A DNA stretch of 64,000 nucleotides from Reticulascus tulasneorum. Its lineage: Eukaryota; Ascomycota; Sordariomycetes; Glomerellales; Reticulascaceae. The translations under genes and the position numbers were made by a program. The notes under the pieces were generated by a model. That model made no database searches, was not told the DNA's origin, and worked only from the letters and a program-made list of their open reading frames with translations. Of this stretch, positions 22,859-35,756 are shown in pieces (position 1 is the first letter of the stretch; each line of letters starts with the position of its first letter). The stretch covers positions 3,472,001 through 3,536,000 of the forward strand of contig LSAX01000001.1 in NCBI GenBank assembly GCA_001557505.1, read 5' to 3'.

Positions 22859-24752
22859 TTAGTCAGATCGCTTTCGCTTCTTCTTGCCCTGGTCGCTCAT
22901 GCCATCCTCGGACGAGAGCTCGCTGGCGCTGCCCGGGACCTCCGAGGCAACCTGGAACAGAACCTTGCCCAGGGTGTGGTAGTCCTCGGCGTGCGACATC
23001 ATGCTGTGATCGAAAGCATGCGTGCCGTTTTCGTCGATGAGATCCATCACAATGGCCCCGCTACCATGCGTTCTGGCATGCTGGGAAAGGTTGTCGCTGC
23101 GAGAGAACTTCTTGCCGCACTCATTGCACTCGAAAGGCTTGTCATGAGTGTGGAGAGATCGGTAGTGGCGCTTGAGGTGCTCCTGGCGACGGAATCGTCG
23201 ATTGCAGAGCTCACATACGAACGTCTTGGACGGGTCCTCGGTGAGGGACTGCTTGCGACCCCGGCGATTTACCGGTGTTGGCTGGGCACTGGGGGTCTCG
23301 GATCCGGACGAACCCTTGGTTTCCGAAGAAGCAGCCTGGTTTGCCGCCTCCTGGTTGTTGTCACCCGATTGGGCGGAGTCCGCGGCCACGTTCATGGCGG
23401 GAGCACTGTATCGCGATCCCTTCTTCGTTGCCTTGATGCGCTTGTCCTGGTGGCAGTCGCTGTCGGAGCACGAGCTGATTGGGCTAGAAAGGCAGTCTTC
23501 GGAGAAAGACTCGTTCTCGTCAAAGCTGAGGTCGTCCTCGCCAATGAAGCTCCCGTGGCCGAGAGACACGACGCTTGACCCGGTGCAGGCACGGGGTCGG
23601 CGAATGTCGGTCGATACCTCGTCACCAAGGTTAACCAAGCCGTTGACAAAATCGTCTTCCGATTCCAGATCAGAAAGATCCTCAAAGGCAGGGAGGCCGT
23701 GGGGGATGGTGGGGTTGAAGTCAAAGGTGTTGTGCGAGGCAGCGGACACAGGAGCCTTCACAGCAGCTTCACCCCTGAGCTCTTCCTCACCGAGAGATGA
23801 GAAAGGAGAATACTCGGGGGCCAAAGTGGGATTTGCCGAGTTGGGAGTGCCAACAGTCAGGTTGCGGGGATCGCAGAAGTCGAGGTCCTGTTCGGACGCG
23901 ACAGACCTTGCGTATGGTGATGGTGAAGGTGAAAGAGAAGGGCAGGAGGCTGTGGAAAGGAGGTCGCTAGTGTTGGTGTTAAGCGAGGGGACCTTGCCAG
24001 GTTGAGATTGTAGGTACACTGCCAAATCCAGGTTAGCCCCCAAATTTTGCCAATTCAAATAATTTCAGGGCTGCCCCGCTGCTGAGGAACATGCGGGAAC
24101 AACCACCGGAACATCGACCAGGGCCAGGGAAGGAGAGAAAAAAAATTGGCCTGGCACTTGGAACGAGTGTCCAGGGCCGCAGATGCAATTCTCCAAGATG
24201 TGGAATGGAAAGGAACTTACTAGGCGTCATCGGTGGTGAGCCGCAGTTGGACCAGTCCAAAGCCAGGTTGTCGATTGGCTCGTACTCCGTCTTCATTCCC
24301 TCGAAGCCATCCAGTCCCGAGAACATGGGGTTCATCGGTGTTTGCAGCATATCGCAGCTGTTGGGGCTGCTGATAACGCTGCCGGAAGATGACAGTGGTG
24401 GCGTGGATGGGTAGTACATTCCCTCGTCGTGCATCTCCGTCTCGAGCATGATCATGGGCCGGTGTGTCATTGGCTGCGGGGAGGCCATGGGAGTCATGTT
24501 CGCGGGGCCGTTGCTGTACAGCGTCGGTGCCATCGGCTGTGAGCAGGAAGAGTTGGGCCTGGAGTAGATGGGAGTTGAGGGAAGAGTTGGCACGGCAGGA
24601 TACATGTGCATGTGCTGCTGCTGCTGGTGCAGCATGCTCGATTGCTGGTGCGCGAAGTGGCCGAGGTGTCGGTTCTCCTGTTTTGACTCTGGTGCGTAGT
24701 AGTAGAAGGGAGCTTGTCCCATTGCTTGAGCAGTCATCATGGTAGGGTCCAT
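22859..24752 (-). CDS. Msn2/Seb1-like C2H2 zinc-finger stress regulator
   Basis: Nuclear activator of the Msn2/4 type (Seb1 or SebA in filamentous fungi), which binds stress-response elements (core AGGGG). Exons 24752-24221 and 24018-22859, with a 202-nt intron in phase 1, give 563 residues. The N-terminus is Met/Gln/Pro/Ser-rich with a short Gln run (HQQQQHMHM). Two adjacent C2H2 fingers lie at ~445-495: [22 protein letters not shown] and [21 protein letters not shown]. The RRQEHLKRH and RSDNLSQH helices are those of Msn2/Seb1 proteins. The C-terminus carries the basic stretch GKKKRKRSD, a likely nuclear signal. Paralogues with the same fingers exist in some fungi, so the exact orthologue (msn2, seb1 or sebA) is not asserted as a symbol. 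It is the last gene of the minus-strand housekeeping block, with a large spacer upstream that could hold an extended promoter. Confidence 0.9.
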
Positions 24753-27163
24753 GGTGCTAGATCTGGACTCGGTATCAGTTCGCTGTCATCCCCAGATATG
24801 CTGCTCCCAGAATAAACCCACCAAGGTGTGATGTGCTGGAAATGTCTTCTGTTGGTGTTTTGAATGTGATTCTTCTTGCTTTATAGATTAAATATATAAT
24901 GTTGTAGTTTACAATCGTATCGTGGTGGCGGCGGGTGGCCTAAAGATGGTGGGTTGTGGTTCCTGGGAGGAAAGGAATGGACGGCAGTCGCTTGAGTTAA
25001 CAAGGACAGTCTTGGTTGGTGACTCGAAGAGTGTTGTTGGTATTACACATGAACTCGTCTGAGGCTGCTTTTTGACTCTGGTTCTCTCTCTCGGTGATGG
25101 ATGGAGAGACGGGGTTGATTAGGTCAAATAACTGACAGACAGTTGCTGGGTTGTGAAAGGAAGGGAAGGAAGTTCGAAAAGGTCGAAGAGTTCCAAAAGA
25201 AGGTCGAGTCACTAAAGAAGGAAGAACCGGTAGGTCATGAAGAAGAAAAGATCACAGCACCAAAGTCGACAAAGACTGCCGATCATGGGATGGAAGTGCA
25301 AAAGAGCGTGGGTGGTGAAGGGGGATAAGTAAGAAGAGAGTCCAAGATCAACGGACCGGCCCAAGATAAAAGTTGTTCTGCACCGTCGATAGGCAGATGG
25401 CCTGGTACGGACACCTCCACCACGGCCATGCCATGGAGCGGACGGCCACTGGCTACTGGATAGACCCAACCCTCCACGCATGTCTCACTCGAGCTGACAA
25501 GGGCCGCTGGTACAAGGGCAAGACTTTTGGGAGGAGGGACGTCGACCAGGAACAAAAGCGGGCGAGACGGGGCAGTGGGCGGATCCCTGTCTGCATGTCT
25601 GGGGCAAGCGGAAACATCAGATGGGTGTGTGTGTGTGGGCTGGTCGAGGATGGCGCAGCCACTAGGCCCATTCTAATTCTGGACTGACCACCAGCCCGGA
25701 TGTACCGCGATATGATGGGTACCTGGAGGACGAGATGCAAGAACCTTGCCCAGCCGACTTGTGCCCCATCCACTTGTGGAGACTAACTTATGCAGACACC
25801 TACGACACCTTGCAGTAGGACGTGTTTGAGTGCTGGACCTGAGAGGCTTGGGGGGCTAGAGCCACCATGCCTGCTGCAGACGAGACTGCTGCTGGCTCGC
25901 GAGAAATATCCATCACAGGTTGGTTGTTTGACGGGCGAAGCGACGGCGGCGGCATACGCAGAAGTGCGTAGTGGCCTCTCCCCCGGGCCTGGCACAAAAA
26001 AGATTAATACATACTTATTGCATGTAGTAGTGTTTTATGTGGATGAAGGTCGCACTCGACTGTGCTCGCTATCTCTCGCCCTTCACTCTTCTCTCTCTGG
26101 GCGAGAATCTCATCCTCGTAATGAAGAGACACACCCATGCTCTTTTCCCTGGTCTGGATGTGTGGCACATAAACGAGAAAATGGAAGGTTTTCACGGCCC
26201 ATTCGTGCTTCGTAAAGATGTGTCGAGGTACAAGTCACGCCAACGATGCATAAACCCGAGGATGCTCTCCACTGATAGGACAGGGAGATGTGGATGATGG
26301 ATGCTGAGAAGAACATCCGTCCACCACACAACTTGCACAATTCGTATGCTGGCCTGGCACTCGCCTTTCAGCACAACCCCGGCGCTTGGTCCGACTGCAA
26401 CATGGCACAGCCATTCGCTCGCCGCCGTCAGGTCACACACCCAGCCAGTGACGACCACGGGTTGCTGTGGGCCAGTCGTATCGCCCTGCTCAGAGGCAAA
26501 AATGGCGGAATGCAAGGTACGGAATAGAGCACCCAGAAGGCGTCGCGCCGCCTACCGCTGATCGCTGAGCCAGACCTTGCGGCTTTGGGGGAGGAAGATG
26601 TACATACGATACCAGTTTTTTTCTTCTTTTTTTTTTTGGGCTCCTCGAGTTGCCTCCCATGGTCCATAGTACCGAATCCGCTGCTCTGCTGGCCTCGGCA
26701 TCTTCGCTACGAAAGATAACATGAGCTAGGACTGGCTGGCTCCAAGCACCGGCTATCATGCTCTATCAATGAGCGTGTTTGATGCTCAGGACGTGCAAAG
26801 AAATCCCCGAGATGTGCGAAACACGTAGCAAATCGTGGGCAGATGATGAGCAACTCTAAGTCGGAGGTACCATTAGCATTGAAGATGACGACGGGGATGG
26901 CTTGCTGGTCGGGTTCATGCCTCTCTCTAGAGCCCGCCAGAGAAAAGGAATACCAGGTACAGAGGGCAGCGGGTGACTTTCTGCTAAGAATAATATGACA
27001 GTGCATCAACGGTACCTCGGAGGTGCTTATCCAACATTGCGACGAATTATGGATAAATTATGAACTTATTTTTATGCGGCAACTCGTTGGATGTCTTTCC
27101 AACACTTTGGCAGCCAACAACTCCCACATACTCACTCACTCTCTCTCTCTCGCTTACTTCTCC

Positions 27164-27173
27164 ACTACGTAGT
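27164..27173. repeat. ACTACGTAGT palindrome
   Basis: Exact copy, just after a CT-rich microsatellite. Confidence 0.85.
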
Positions 27174-27292
27174 ATGCCCAAGAACTCGATGATGATGCAG
27201 TGTTGTCCGAAAGTTCCCAAAGCGCTACGCTACATACCTCGCTATGTAGACCAGGAACCACACCTCCCGCACAATTATTGGAAGGCTGCAAG

Positions 27293-27312
27293 CAATCAAT
27301 CAATCAATCAAT
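27293..27312. repeat. (CAAT)5 microsatellite
   Basis: Five perfect CAAT units followed by AAAAG. Confidence 0.9.
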
Positions 27313-27713
27313 AAAAGAAGCCCCCACCCAACAAGTTACTCCCAATCCAACGAGGTGGTTAGTTCGTGCCTCTGATGTGCTCCCAAGTGTGCGCGCACAA
27401 ATAGACAAATGTGACTGGAGAGATGCGTTCTAGGGTGGTATCCAATGTGAGAATGCATTCCTCGCGTGTCGCTTGGGACTGGTCGTTGTGCAGGAACACG
27501 AAACACACAAAAATAATGATGGGATAAAATCGTGGCCAGTCATAGAGGCCAAAAGGCCCATACGGGTGCCCCTCCACATGCAAGCACTTTAACTTCATCC
27601 CACCAACCTCTGGGGACAGAGACCAATCCTTCCGGCCTACGCCTCGCTGACTCGTCACTTCACGCTCGCTAACTAACTAGACTAGATATTTAGTCGCCAA
27701 AGTCAGTGACGGG

Positions 27714-27728
27714 CACACACACACACAC
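27714..27728. repeat. (CA)n microsatellite
   Basis: Fifteen bases of alternating CA. Confidence 0.9.
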
Positions 27729-30700
27729 GGGGAGAGGGCCTTGCGCGCGCGCTTTGGCCATTCCATTCCACATGACATGCTTTGGCTTCCTTCTCACATG
27801 GGAGTTGTTGATTGCGTGTGGGCGGCGGATATGTTGGAGCGAAGGGCTCTGCAGATACTGCCGCCGCCGCTGCTGATGTTGCGTTGCCAACCTAATACAC
27901 GGCGCTATACCAAATGTCTCTCTTCCCCATCTATGACCCATTCATGAGGCCTCTCGATCCGCTGGGCCTGTCAACCGACCGCCCGCGATGTTCCGTATGT
28001 TGCGAGCTATAGCGGCATGGCGGCATGGGCGGCGGTAGAGGTCGCCCGGCGTTGTGATCCCATCGGTTACGCTGCACTCTCACTCGTCCGTAGATGGTGA
28101 TCAGAGCGCGGGACGCATCCAGCTAGGTGCTCAACACACACCAACTAGTAGGAACAAGTCGTGAAGCCGCCGCGAAAGCCAAAAGCTAGGTGAGATGTGA
28201 TTCCTCTTACATCTCAGCTTGCCACCTGCATTGAGAGGGAGGAGCTCCGGTAGCGCTCTTAAACGCTAGAAAGTCAGTCAGACTTGCACACCTGTCCCTC
28301 TCATCCTTCTGCTTCGTAGCGGCAGTATCGCACGGGTGGCCGGACGTCAGAGTGTTGGTCAGCCCATAGAAACGATACGAGAAAGTGGGATTTCGTGTTC
28401 TGGACCTCCATGAACCTCCCAACTCTTCGATCCGCCTTTGCCAAGGTAGCCCCCCCCTCCATGACATCGATGCACTTCCAACGCGTGCCCCAACTGCCTT
28501 ATCGATACGAACCTGGACACCTCCACAACTATTCTGATAACAGGCTTACACAGGGTTGGGGGGGCAAATCTGATGGCGGATTCTATAATACTTGGGTATT
28601 TTATTACTAGGTAGCGCAGTGACGCGAAAGCTCAACTCAGTTCAACTATGGGCTGGGTTTATCTCCCTGTACTACTGTGGAGGCTCATGCATGCCCGTAA
28701 ATACGGCTGACGACGCGGGATTTCGAGGGCAGCTCGAAGACTCTTGAACTAAATCCCCCCCACCAAGAGACTATCTCCAAACTCAAACCCAAAGTCCGAC
28801 CAGTCAACCCGGCACACCGGAAGGAATAGCGAAGCCTGCATATGGTGTCGCTTTTTTGGCTTTTCTTCAGCATCTAGCCTTCCACTCAGTCACAGTCACA
28901 TCCGGCTGCAGCTAGTCTGCTCACCATCTGCGCCATTTACCCAAAACAGAGGAGCCATCGAAGAAGTGATCGGCCTTATGGACGCGATGGAGCATCCGCC
29001 CTCTACATTAGCATTAGATGAAACAAGTCTTCAACCAATGACCAAAGTTGGGATCCATTGGTTCTTTCAACGACGACATGCTGTACCACAATCTAGGTAC
29101 ACTTTCATCCACGGCTCCATCCAGCCGACTGTGTCCTCTTCACATGTCTGTTGCCCGCCAACTCTGTAAGGTACCCGCGCCGCCGCCATACCCGCTAACT
29201 GTGCCTCCCCCTCTTTCCACTCTTGGGAAACCTCGCTCTGCGGGCCACTTGAGGGAATCGCCACTTGTGCACGAAACAAACCCCCGGGCTTGCACCTCAT
29301 TGGGCAGAATAAGACTGGACATACATGTGTCTTCCATTGCTGTTCCAACATTGTTCGTCCTGAGTCGATGGCCTCCAAGCGACCTGGGGCTGGGGGGCGA
29401 TCTACGAATGCTCGTTCGGTGTTGGCCGCGCTGGAATCAAGCAGTTCTGACGTACACCGGGCCCTCTGGTTCGTCCACCAGCCTCTCAGCCCCAGGCTAC
29501 AAGAGCGGCATGCATCCCGTGCTCTAGTTGGAGGACCCCCTCTAGGTGAGACGTTAGCTCTGCATAAAATTGCGCCGAATGCATCCTCATAGGTTGCATT
29601 AGTTTCATTGTTTTGCTGCCTGGTGCGTCCCGCGAGGCATACGCCAGGCCATTCACCGGTGTCCGATGGGCGGACAGTGCTGGGTCAAGCCCTGGCCCGC
29701 TGCGCACAAAGCGGCACATCTTCGCCAGGCCTCGGGTCCACCGACAGCGCCGGTCTTATCACCTCGTCATTAATGCTCTCAAGCCTTGCATCGATAGGTT
29801 GTGCAGTGCGCTGGTCAAGGCACCGGCCAGTGTTTCCATTATCCTTGTGCTGGGCTGCTTGAAGCACGCACAATCCCTCCAAGCATTCCATTGCATAACA
29901 AGTTTTGCACAGTCGGTCATAGCCTGCCCAAAGAGGCAGCTTATCCTGATCCACCATAGTGTTGATCATCCACTCTGTTCAAACTGTGGCTCCCAGCCCT
30001 TCAAGCATGCCGATGTGTTGGAGCATGGGTTCATAGCCCCCAAAACCCTGGACGCCATCCAATCAACAATTTGCCTCCATTCATGCAACCTCTTAGCAGG
30101 GCTCCCACCATGATGGGCGTGTTCGGCCCATGCACACTACGTATGTACATTGTAAGGTAGGAGGAGGCACGCATGTACCGTGAGAGACGGGGTACTTCCC
30201 AACCTGAGCAAACCTGCCTGCGACCACTGGTACCTTGCATTCATATCCTCTACGAGCAAGCTGCAGTTGACTATCTGCAGGAACGGAATGTCATGGCCAC
30301 AATTGGTACCACCGTATGCAGGTACGGGAAAAACACACTTTCAGCGAATTTTCCTCTGCATCTTCTTCTTTCGTCAATGCCTTCTGCCCTCGTCCCGCTT
30401 CTCATTGCGAACACTAACCTCAACCTTATCTGTATGATAGATATGATGTGATGAAATCTTTTCCCCGGGAACATCCCGCCTCCTTCATATCAGGCCGTCT
30501 TCGGCCGCGACGCCTGATCTTTTTTTAAAGATCCCGCCAGAATCCTGAAGCCACTACGCCATCGCTGGAATAGGGATTGGCATCGATAGTACAGTTCTAG
30601 TGTGCATAGGAGCACAAGGATAGTCCCAAAACGGAGCACTAGGCTCTACTATGGGATGGACGCACGTATAAGCTCCGGCTTGGTTCTACAGCACTTCCGT

Positions 30701-31147
30701 TATCATCGTCAATCAGCACAAGCATTGCGGAGGGACAAGGTATGTAGGCTCCGGAATCCACATGTTCACAATGGCAATGGCGAGCGAGCAGGGTTTGACG
30801 AGGTTCGACCACGCGGTGGCGGTACCAGGCCATTATCCACCAGACATCGGGGAACCGGTAAACACACGCTTGGGAGAGACCCAAAGCCTTACGCAGAAAA
30901 GCGTCGTTTGGACTGTGGATGCAAGCCGATCCAACCAACATGGGATGGGATGGAGAATGATTACCCACTAGGCCGTTCTCGGCGCTCGGCTGGGTTGGAT
31001 TATAACCCCCGATGCCTGTTCGCCCGTTGATAGACTGAAGAGTCCAACACGCTGGGGTTCTCGGACGAAGCAAATGCCTGTCTCTTCCCCAAGACTATTG
31101 CCACCGTTGGAGTGGTTGGGCCGTTGCTGGGAGTCACTGAAAGCAGT

Positions 31148-31157
31148 ACTACGTAGT
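31148..31157. repeat. ACTACGTAGT palindrome
   Basis: Exact copy; a shortened copy (CTACGTAGT) is 202 bp away at 31350-31358. Confidence 0.85.
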
Positions 31158-31291
31158 GACGAAATCCAATGGGCTGGGAACGAATTAAGCCAAAAGCAGG
31201 AGACCTCATCACGCACGCCCAATCCCACATGTGGGCGAAAAGCCACAAGTGCAGAATTTTCAAGAGAACCATCTATGACTGGTCGGAACCC

Positions 31292-33425
31292 TCATACGGG
31301 TTCGAGTTGGCTCACAGCCTGGTATCTTCGAGCAGAACCAACGACTTGTCTACGTAGTACATGCCAACAACTCGGCGATATGATCAACGACTTCGCTTCG
31401 CTAGCTCCTTCGAATTCGCCCTTCGCAATAAAGCTCCCGCAAAGCGTCATGGCTCCGGACCCCAGCTGGCTGATCGTAAGAACCATGGACAACACAATAT
31501 CGACGTTCAAGGACGAGGGCTGTACAGACCGATTTAGAGCCTCGGCCACTGTATCTGGGGGCCACCCCAGTTGTGCCGTGGCCGTTTGATGCTCTGTCCA
31601 AAAAGCCTTCATGGCACTAACAAGGACATTAAAAACCCCCCTCAGGATGGTGATGGGCGACTTGGGGACCTGGTAATTCGCAACGGCCCATTGAGGATTC
31701 AACGGGCCGGATAGGTACCCGCGTAGTTCGAGCCAGCCAGCCAGTCTGATGGATAGGTTACAACGGGACCAGAACCAGAAATGGGGTATAATTCCGGTAG
31801 TAATTTCTGCCCCGGATTTTGTCGACTGCAGCGAATGCCTGCTTCAAATTTTAAAGCGAGGACACCATCTTTCTCGGACCCTCGCTTCATGGGGACCCTT
31901 GGTCGCCATGTCTCTGCCGCTGTTTGGCATGATTCTCGAAGATCACAGATGGGCCGCTAGCGGGCCAAAGATGCCCTTGTTCCTTCCAGCCTTTTAGCCT
32001 GGCCCGACCGACGAGCCTGAAGATACGCAGAGATTCCCTGGCGTCGTCTCCAGGGAAGGATAAGCCACGAACCAGACCTCCAGCATTTCCGGTTCGATGG
32101 CGGGAGAGGTTACATGAGAAGTCCGCTTGGCTTTAAGAAAATCCTCCGTGAAAAAAAAGATGTTCGCAAATCCTGGAGCTGTGGATTGATTGTTGCAGGC
32201 AGCCATTAACTTGCATCAACAAAGAGCTTCACACCACACTACGTAGTCCATATAGCACATCTCCCATCACTGGAGGAATGGAAGGCAGGCCCTGTCTCCC
32301 AACGGCAAAAATCATAACTGCATATCGCACAACGCGTACAGATTACAGTGAGCAAAGAGCAAAAACGTGGTGGCTGGAACCCAGCCAACCAGAAGCCCTT
32401 CGGTGTCGCAGTGTTATGCACATCTCGACATGGGAGGGACCAATATATTAGAGCTGTGCATGTCGCAACAACGTGTGTGAAGGGAACTAAAACAACTGGA
32501 ACACTGACAAGAGGCTTGATACCAAAAAGGTCATTCCCAAGTCTTGTCCATTCCTTGACTTTTAGCACGTGGGGCTGCATACGTGTCTGGAAACTGTCAA
32601 GCGTCCTATCCATCCTAGCGTTCCCCGAGACGACCTACAGGGTGTGCATACTTTCTGAGAAGTGTCTCACGCACACGACGAACAGGATACCGTACTACTA
32701 CGTCTCATAGTGGAGGCATTCGAAGATTGTCTGGGCCCCACCAGCCAGCCGAGCGCAGTCCTGAGACCCAATTGGCGTTTTCCCCGGTCCATGTTCATGG
32801 GTCTTCGAGAAGGTTTCAGGGCTCCACGTCGACCACACATGCTTCAACTTCAGCGTCCCATCCAGGACCATCCTGCATGGTCTTGGGAGAAACCACTTGC
32901 CCCATTGGGGGTCATTCGTTATCAGCATCGAGCTTCTGTGTCCAGCAGAAACGACAAGAAACATGAAGGCAATGCAATCTGATGCACGACGATGCGAGGT
33001 TTCTACGTGGTGGTGTGGGCTGCACGCTGACGGAGTTCGAATGTTTCTCGCTCGTATGAGAGCTAGACAACATCGCCACAACGCAATGGTTTCATCCCTT
33101 CCGATGGGTGCATCATCAGTGATAGTTCCTCCGAAGTTCTGTTTAATGCCGCCGTGAGTGTTGCATCCAGCCCACGTGGATACCAGACCCTTTGGTAAAT
33201 GGACACGCCATCAATTACCAACATGATATCAAAGAATCCTTCCCGAGCAGCTTCTACTAATAAATTATGTGCAGACATCCACATTCCAAACTCGGCAGAT
33301 TGACTCTCCATAGCTAGGCCCCCCCATGCTCGGCCCCGGAATCGCGGTCGGCCTGAAGAGCACCAAATTTGCTGCGAAATGCATGTCACGTTGCGCCTCG
33401 GCCTTACTCTCTGTTTCGGTGTCAA
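31292..33425 (-). pseudogene. Possible decayed minus-strand gene (several short frames)
   Basis: Minus-strand open segments at 33425-33063, 33081-32698, 32613-32239, 32206-31994, 31890-31699 and 31702-31292 follow one another with small gaps or overlaps and frame changes. Some stretches look globular, for example LLVEAAREGFFDIMLVIDGV and NVDIVLSMVLTISQLGSG. I recognise no family and found no consistent donor/acceptor pairs to join them. The run may be a degenerate gene, an intron-rich unknown gene, or chance in GC-balanced DNA. Confidence 0.15.
32238..32247. repeat. ACTACGTAGT palindrome
   Basis: Exact copy, lying between two short minus-strand open frames. Confidence 0.85.
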
Positions 33426-35746
33426 ACGTTTCTCCTCTGATCTTCAGTCAACCTCTGTGAGATCAGCAAAGTCAAGGCAATCAAGTCCAACAGGATCCTC
33501 TTGCTACTACCAGTCGTTGTTCACCAGGCTTGTTCTTTTTTATCGCCAAGTGGTGCCCCCAATATCTCCAGCGGAATGACCCTTCACTGCTAGCTCGTGG
33601 GGTGTAAAACGGGAGATAATGTCATTTCCATGTCCTAACTACCGACCGCCTAGAGCTTCCAGAAAAATGGTTAGCGTGGGGAGAGAGAAATTGTCCGAAC
33701 CAAACTCTTCTTCTCAGCGTTTTCCGATCAGGAACATCGCCGACATGCGGGCCTGTGCAATTTGAAAGTTCGGTAACCAAGACGACTAGTCATCGTGGTC
33801 GAGTTGATATCTCCTTAGCGAATGTTGTGTCGTATGGAGCAGCTAGTGCCTGGGTCTTTCTGAAAAGCAAATGATGAACGTTGAAGCAAAGACTCAGACC
33901 AGATAGCGTCGTCTAGGGGACACCATCTCGAACGCCATCATCAGTTTTGACTTCCAGAAATGGAAGTTCATATTGAGTTTTGATGTCAATGGCAAACGTC
34001 ACCGACGTGTCGGATTGTACTAGTCCCGTTCGACTTGATGAGATATGAGATATCACGGATTTTTTTTCCTTTTGCGTGAATAGGTGAGGTCCAATCCAGC
34101 ATGACTCCAGCCACGTTGCCTCGGCTCGTCCAGTCAAATGTGCACAGAAGCAAGTTTCTGAATTGCTTCTTCGTCGCATCATGGTGTTGGGAATCCCCTC
34201 AACTAGGAGGAGCTAACTCTGCATTGTGGTCATGTCTTCCATCCATCCCACATGCACAAGAAAATAGTTGACAGACTTGAAAGTCACTCTCATCTCGAGA
34301 TACTTGAAGAGAAAAAGTCTGGACAAGCCTGATATGGCACTTCTCATTCTAGCGCTCGCCGAAAGAGGCATGCAAATGTCGAAAAAGAAAGTGCCGACGC
34401 CACTTACACGGCACTACTGCAGGTGAAGTTGGCGGACATCTTCACTCCCATCATACACCAGCGTTTGATATTTAACTTAGCTTTGCATTTATGCTTGCGC
34501 CATACTCAATATTGCAATCCTAGGCCTCCCTGGGTGATGCGGGAGGGCCGTCGCTAACGACGGCAGCGTTACTAGTCGAGAGTCAATCGATAAGAAAGCC
34601 TCTTTTTGGTGGGAGCCGGCCGACGGGCAGTCGTGGGGGAGGCTGATAAGGGTTCACACAAACCACCTATCGTCCTGGATGAGGGGTTTTCCGTGAGACA
34701 GATCTAAGGGATCTCGAGATAAGGTTGGGCTTGACATAATTCTTCAACTGTTCGTAAGTGGCGAGGGTCTAGAAGGAAAGTTTGAGGCTTGTCTGCAAGG
34801 GGGGTGTTGACGTCTGTATCATCACGGTGACCCAGAAAGAAAGGGGTGCATATTTTCACATATTTTTCTCACCCGCATTTTTGCTGCATATGTATGACAC
34901 AAATGTATATGTAGGGAGTTGGGACGACCAGACGCTAACCCTGGGAATCTGTTAGATAATTCTGCCCCCAGATACCCTCTCTCCACGGGCATCGAATAAG
35001 TACATGGCCGCGCTTAACAGACGACCTGGCGTCCCACAGATGCTGTCATGATGGGTCGCCCAGGGATTCCCACTCTCGAGCCAGCTGCTCGTTTCTTGTC
35101 ATCACATTACACATCGCCTTGCAGAAGCGAGGGGGTCGAAATCTCTCCCGACACAGGTATTCCGGCGATCCAGCAAACCGGGTCCTACTCCGGCGACTGG
35201 GGCTCTTCAATGCCTCATGCAGTCCATTTCGTCCGGGCCACGGCGTCGTATTTGGCTGCATAGTTGCAGAGCGATCGCTATTGTTTCTTCTCGTGCTTGA
35301 CAGGCTCGCTAGTAAGTTTTTACTACATGTCAAACCGGCTCTGAGCAAGGGAGAACTGTCATGAGCATCAGCACCCATGTCCTATACCAAACGGAAGCAA
35401 TCGGCAGTCCCAGAATTTCGAGCCGCTGGGCAGTGATCCTCGCGGGTCCTACGCAGCACACAGTCTCGCGCCATGGGGATCTATCTTGCCTGCCGCAGAT
35501 CTACATACAGCGATATGAGACTGTTCCCGCCGCGCTGCAAGCGGTGAGCAGCAACCCGGTGGGCATTTCCGCGGTTGTGATTGTGATCTTCAATGCCGCC
35601 TGAATGATCTGGTCTATCGGCCTGCGGTGGGTGGAGAAAAGCAATGCATTTACCGGAGGCTCGGGTACTGTCTAGGTCGGATCTGGTCGGATCTAGTCGG
35701 TTAGAGGAACAGGCAAGGGAATAGTAAAGAAAAACAATGTCGCTTT

Positions 35747-35756
35747 ACTACGTAGT
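35747..35756. repeat. ACTACGTAGT palindrome
   Basis: Exact copy. It follows a short direct repeat of GGTCGGATCT at ~35677-35699. Confidence 0.85.
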
